Assembly (NCBI RefSeq): GCF_937936435.1
Contig: NZ_CALDDG010000107.1
Span: 1-25,328 of the forward strand
Direction of reading: 5' to 3'
Length of the DNA stretch: 25,328 nt
DNA from: an uncultured Sulfuricurvum sp.
Lineage (GTDB): Bacteria > Campylobacterota > Campylobacteria > Campylobacterales > Sulfurimonadaceae
The stretch's first letter is position 1. Each line of letters opens with the position of its first letter. A model generated the notes under the pieces. It saw nothing but the letters and a program-made list of their open reading frames with translations, was not told where the DNA came from and did no database searches. Both the position numbers and the translations under genes were made by a program. This document shows, piece after piece, positions 22,677-25,328 of this stretch.

Positions 22677-23117
22677 ATGATGGTAGCTATACCGATGGAT
22701 GCAATGAGCCGTGTTTATCATTACAATCCCTGTAGCGCAACGATGTTTGCTCTGTATGAGGTCAAAGGGACACGCAAAGACATACGCTACCGCTATGTAG
22801 ATACAAAATTAAATCCGTGGGAAAAATCCGAAGGGGAAATGGTTCGCGATCCGATTATGAAAGCATGCGAATGTACCGTCGATTTGGCACAAGACCCCCA
22901 CCATGTCAGTGAGCACTACGCCCTTCTCGAAGTGATCGGAAAATGCGATTACCTCATCGTCGATCAATATTGCCTCAACACTCTGTATGCGATGCGCAAC
23001 GTCGGAATCAAAATCCATAAAGTTCCGCCGTTTGTTAAAACCGCCGAAGAGGCGATCAACCACTTCGCCATCGGAACCGAAATCGCCGAGCATCTCCGAT
23101 ACGTTCATCCGGCGTAA
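22677..23117 (+). CDS. NifX/NafY-type cofactor-binding protein
   Basis: This 146-residue protein has the NifX/NifB-C fold of cofactor carriers: an opening strand MMVAIPMD, then CSATMFALYEVKG, a middle helix, and LEVIGKCDYLIVDQYCLNTLYAMRNVGIKIHKVPPF followed by a helix EEAINHF (named in part). Such proteins bind NifB-co or FeMo-co during assembly. It lacks the HFG motif of typical NifX near the first strand and has four cysteines (19, 63, 65, 90) plus Cys98. A relative is fused to the end of NifB in this window. AAGGAG lies seven bases before the ATG, and a sigma54-like promoter lies upstream. It is outside the two nif operons but appears to be in their regulon. NifX, NifY and NafY cannot be told apart here. 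Confidence 0.8.
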   Translation: MMVAIPMDAMSRVYHYNPCSATMFALYEVKGTRKDIRYRYVDTKLNPWEKSEGEMVRDPIMKACECTVDLAQDPHHVSEHYALLEVIGKCDYLIVDQYCLNTLYAMRNVGIKIHKVPPFVKTAEEAINHFAIGTEIAEHLRYVHPA

Positions 23118-23135
23118 CAGCTTTAATTCTCTAGC

Positions 23136-23777
23136 TTACTCCAGCCACCCCTCGACTTCTTCAACGACAAATTCCATCGATCCGTCCAGAACGTGATCGG
23201 CACCTTCCACGCCGTACTGCCGATAATGTTCATTGACAAGCGGGGCACGCAAGGCGGCATAACCGGCATCTTCACTATTTCCCGCACCCCAGATATCAAA
23301 TGTTTTAATCTTGATTTTTCCCATATTGTCAGTGCAGGAGATCAGATGGCTTTTATTACCCCGGCAACCGATGGCGATATAGCCCGCTATCGGTGCATCA
23401 GGATGAGAGACCAAATAACTGCTGGTCATCCCCGCCCCCAGCGAATGCCCCATCAGATAAATCGTCTTGACCCCTTTGCTGTGTAAAAACTCAATCGCCT
23501 GATCGATCATCGCATCGACTTTCGGCTGCTCTTTTTCATACTCTTCGTACCCTTCGTATTGATTGGGCATTTGCAGCGATAACGTATGAAAACCGATATC
23601 TTTATTGAGTGCCAAACGCAAAGGTTTGACCACTTTGAAATCGGGGTTCATCCCCTTTCCATGGGCCAGGATAATCCCTTTGTCGCTCTGCCCCTGTAGA
23701 TAAAGAGCTTTTTCGGGCATCGACGCAGCCACCAAGTAAATCGGAAACAACAGTGCAAGCAGAGACAAACGACGCAT
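23136..23777 (-). CDS. Secreted alpha/beta hydrolase
   Basis: This 213-residue protein has a signal peptide (MRRLSLLALLFPIYLVAAS) and the alpha/beta-hydrolase nucleophile elbow GHSLGAG (Ser112). A candidate Asp lies in IWGAGNSEDAG and a His in GADHVLDGS, completing a Ser-Asp-His triad. It probably acts in the periplasm on an ester or amide, but the substrate is unknown. I start it at 23777, because the frame extends to 23792 but GGAGGA, an ideal ribosome-binding site, lies inside that extension. It is convergent with the NifX-like gene and unlinked in function, as far as can be seen. Confidence 0.85.
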   Translation of the reverse strand: MRRLSLLALLFPIYLVAASMPEKALYLQGQSDKGIILAHGKGMNPDFKVVKPLRLALNKDIGFHTLSLQMPNQYEGYEEYEKEQPKVDAMIDQAIEFLHSKGVKTIYLMGHSLGAGMTSSYLVSHPDAPIAGYIAIGCRGNKSHLISCTDNMGKIKIKTFDIWGAGNSEDAGYAALRAPLVNEHYRQYGVEGADHVLDGSMEFVVEEVEGWLE

Positions 23778-23816
23778 AAAGAATCCTCCCATTTTTACAA
23801 AAGGATACTTTTCTTC

Positions 23817-23829
23817 CGTAAATTTTACG
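23817..23829. repeat. 13-bp palindrome upstream of the hydrolase gene
   Basis: CGTAAA-T-TTTACG is a perfect odd-centred palindrome between the TPM gene and the hydrolase gene. It could be an operator or a weak hairpin; no T run follows. Confidence 0.3.
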
Positions 23830-23840
23830 TAAAAATCCTC

Positions 23841-24464
23841 TTATTCCGCATCGACGATCAAATTATTCGGCAGTTCGTCCGTATCACCCTCTTCTACGGG
23901 AAATTCTAGTTTGAGTATCTCTCCGCACGCTCGAATCGCTTCGAGATATCCCTGCGCTATCCCTTTTGTGTTCAGGTTCAGACGAAACGTCTCAATGATC
24001 GATTCCCACACCAAAGGATCAATTTTCTCTTCGATTCCCGCATCCGCAATGATAGTCGCAAAGCGCTCGTCCATGGAGACGAAAAACAAAACGGCACGCC
24101 GTTTCTTCGTCTTGTACAAACCGAATTTTCGAAAACTTTCCGCCGCGACCAAAGACGCATGGCGCTGCATGATCGTAGAAGGAACCAAAAGATTGGTTAC
24201 AAAAGAGAGCTGTGTCAAAATCATCAAGAAAATAAATCCTACGATTTGTTGGCGCAATACATCTTCAACACTTAGCCAGTTCGTCAGCCAAAGGATCAGA
24301 TGGGGAATCAGCAATGCGCTCAACGCGGCAACAAAAAACGCATAAATGCGATAGTTTCCGCTTTTTTGGGTAATAATGGTGACGAATTCGCATGAACTCT
24401 TCCGTTCGGCATTTTCTATCGCCTCTTTGATCTGCGTTTTTACCGCTTCATCGATCTGTTTCAT
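23841..24464 (-). CDS. TPM-domain membrane protein, two helices
   Basis: This 207-residue protein resembles the short TPM-domain family: N-terminal IKEAIENAERKSSCEFVTII, two adjacent membrane helices (about 40-60 and 73-95), then a cytosolic or periplasmic half with AVLFFVSMDERFATIIADAGIEEKI and a helix (VWESIIETFRLNL). It has no signal peptide. TPM domains occur in proteins of membrane maintenance and some have phosphatase-like activity; the role here is unknown. GGAGG stands five bases before the ATG. It lies 15 bp after the larger TPM gene, so the pair is an operon, as commonly seen (often with LemA). Confidence 0.8.
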   Translation of the reverse strand: MKQIDEAVKTQIKEAIENAERKSSCEFVTIITQKSGNYRIYAFFVAALSALLIPHLILWLTNWLSVEDVLRQQIVGFIFLMILTQLSFVTNLLVPSTIMQRHASLVAAESFRKFGLYKTKKRRAVLFFVSMDERFATIIADAGIEEKIDPLVWESIIETFRLNLNTKGIAQGYLEAIRACGEILKLEFPVEEGDTDELPNNLIVDAE

Positions 24465-24479
24465 AAAACCTCCATATAT

Positions 24480-25328
24480 TTACCAACTGCCGCTGGCACC
24501 GCCGCCGCCGAAACTTCCGCCGCCGCCGCTGAAAATATCGAACGAATCGTGGCTCGTGGATCCGGATAAACCGTCCATCCCATCTAACATAGAGCCGAAA
24601 TCTGAATTTTTATCGGCGAAATAAGTCACAATAAACACTATCAAAGCGATAATCCCGCTTATCAGCAAAATATGGCTTAGAACCCAGACCAAAGTACCCG
24701 ACATCCCCCCCATAAAGAGCGAACCGAACAATTTTTTAATAGTATTCGGCTCTTTTTTCGTATCCTCTCTTCGGCTTCGCAATGCCATAAAGAAAAAAGG
24801 GATAAAAGCGATCACAACCCAATAAAATCGATCTTTCTCGCTCTTTTTATCCGCTACAGCAGCATCCGTAGGTTCATGGGAGAGGATATTTTTGATCTGC
24901 TCCATGGTATTGTTAATACCGCCGTAAACGTCTTGTTGTTTAAACCGGGGAATCAGCTGCGACTGAATCAGTTCATGCGAGAGTGCATCCGTGATGCTCC
25001 CTTCCAGACCGTACCCCACCTCTATTCGGACTTTATGCTCATTCGGTGCAACGATAATCAAAAGGCCGTTGTCTTTTCCTTTTTGTCCTATCCCCCAATG
25101 GCGCCCGAGCTGATAGCCGTAATCGGCGATATCGTATCCCTCCAACGATTTGAGGGTTACGACGACGACCTGAGCGGTGCTGTTATCTTCGATGGATTTG
25201 GAAAGTTCTGAGAGAGCGCGTTCCTGATCGGGGGTTAGTAATCCGGCCTGATCGACGACACGACCGCTGAGCTGCGGAAACGTCGGAGCTGCCCAGAGAG
25301 CAACTCCGAGAAAAAACAGAAGAGAGAC
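24480..25328 (-). CDS. TPM-domain protein with Gly-rich tail, N-terminus cut off
   Basis: The frame is open to the right edge. The visible part begins near the end of a signal peptide (VFLGVALWAA) and reads PTFPQLSGRVVDQAGLLTPDQ, AQVVVVTLKSLEGYDIADYGYQLGRHWGIGQKGKDNG, and IEVGYGLEGSITDALS, the typical periplasmic TPM domain (YgcG type). One or two membrane helices follow (IALIVFIVTYF and VVIAFIPFFFMAL regions), then a glycine-rich tail ending SFGGGGASGSW, usual for this family. A TTG at 25145 is internal, not the start. The start lies beyond the window. It is followed by the shorter TPM gene, 15 bp on. Function is unknown. Confidence 0.9.
   Translation of the reverse strand, partial: VSLLFFLGVALWAAPTFPQLSGRVVDQAGLLTPDQERALSELSKSIEDNSTAQVVVVTLKSLEGYDIADYGYQLGRHWGIGQKGKDNGLLIIVAPNEHKVRIEVGYGLEGSITDALSHELIQSQLIPRFKQQDVYGGINNTMEQIKNILSHEPTDAAVADKKSEKDRFYWVVIAFIPFFFMALRSRREDTKKEPNTIKKLFGSLFMGGMSGTLVWVLSHILLISGIIALIVFIVTYFADKNSDFGSMLDGMDGLSGSTSHDSFDIFSGGGGSFGGGGASGSW

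Noticed and set aside
24480..25145. Complete 221-residue TPM gene starting at 25145
   Set aside because: The codon is an internal TTG; the conserved TPM domain continues upstream in frame to the window edge.
1..25328. CRISPR arrays, insertion sequences, tRNA or rRNA genes
   Set aside because: No regularly spaced repeats, transposase, terminal repeats or RNA gene motifs were seen.

Overview
The window looks like part of a chromosomal nitrogen-fixation region from a Campylobacterota bacterium, most likely of the Sulfuricurvum/Sulfurimonas type. I infer this from moderate GC content, NifH/D/K/B/V of ordinary Mo-nitrogenase type, many c-di-GMP/PAS sensor proteins, and sigma54-like promoters of the GAA(C/T)-N7-TTGC form. 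The genus is a guess; the nif assignment is secure.

Layout. (1) 1-4864: two divergent signalling genes, a multi-PAS protein cut by the left edge and a PhnD-like sensor/PAS/GGDEF/EAL protein. (2) 4910-6397: trpB without trpA, plus an unknown 62-residue gene. (3) 6445-11131, minus strand: a structural nif operon, nifH - unknown 119-residue gene - nifD - nifK, ending at a clear intrinsic terminator. Hairpins lie in the nifH/119-aa and nifD/nifK gaps. (4) 11313-11873: a CZB-like gene divergent from nifH. (5) 11883-15132: a TonB-dependent receptor and a periplasmic metal- or chelate-binding protein, one base apart, behind an inverted repeat that resembles a ModE operator. (6) 15141-19633, minus strand: a second nif operon, nifB - nifV - GNAT acetyltransferase - FeoA-like - CCE_0567-like (DUF683) - cysteine-rich protein, ending at an extended stem with a T run. 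(7) 19722-23117: a FIST-PAS-GGDEF-EAL protein and a NifX-like protein, transcribed divergently. (8) 23136-25328: an alpha/beta hydrolase and two TPM-domain genes, the last cut by the right edge.

How it fits together. Four transcription units (nifH, nifB, the FIST-GGDEF-EAL gene and the NifX-like gene) carry the same 16-bp element, (T/A)AGA(A/G)(C/T)-N5-TTGCA, with the AG-N10-GC geometry of a sigma54 -24/-12 promoter. The CZB-like gene has a GG-N10-GC version. The window therefore reads as one nitrogen-fixation regulon that makes the enzyme, its cofactor core and homocitrate, and probably also includes metal import (FeoA-like, TonB receptor and binding protein) and a c-di-GMP sensor. No nifE, nifN, nifA, modABC, tRNA, rRNA, CRISPR or insertion sequence was seen in the window. 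No gene-free stretch exceeds 300 bases.
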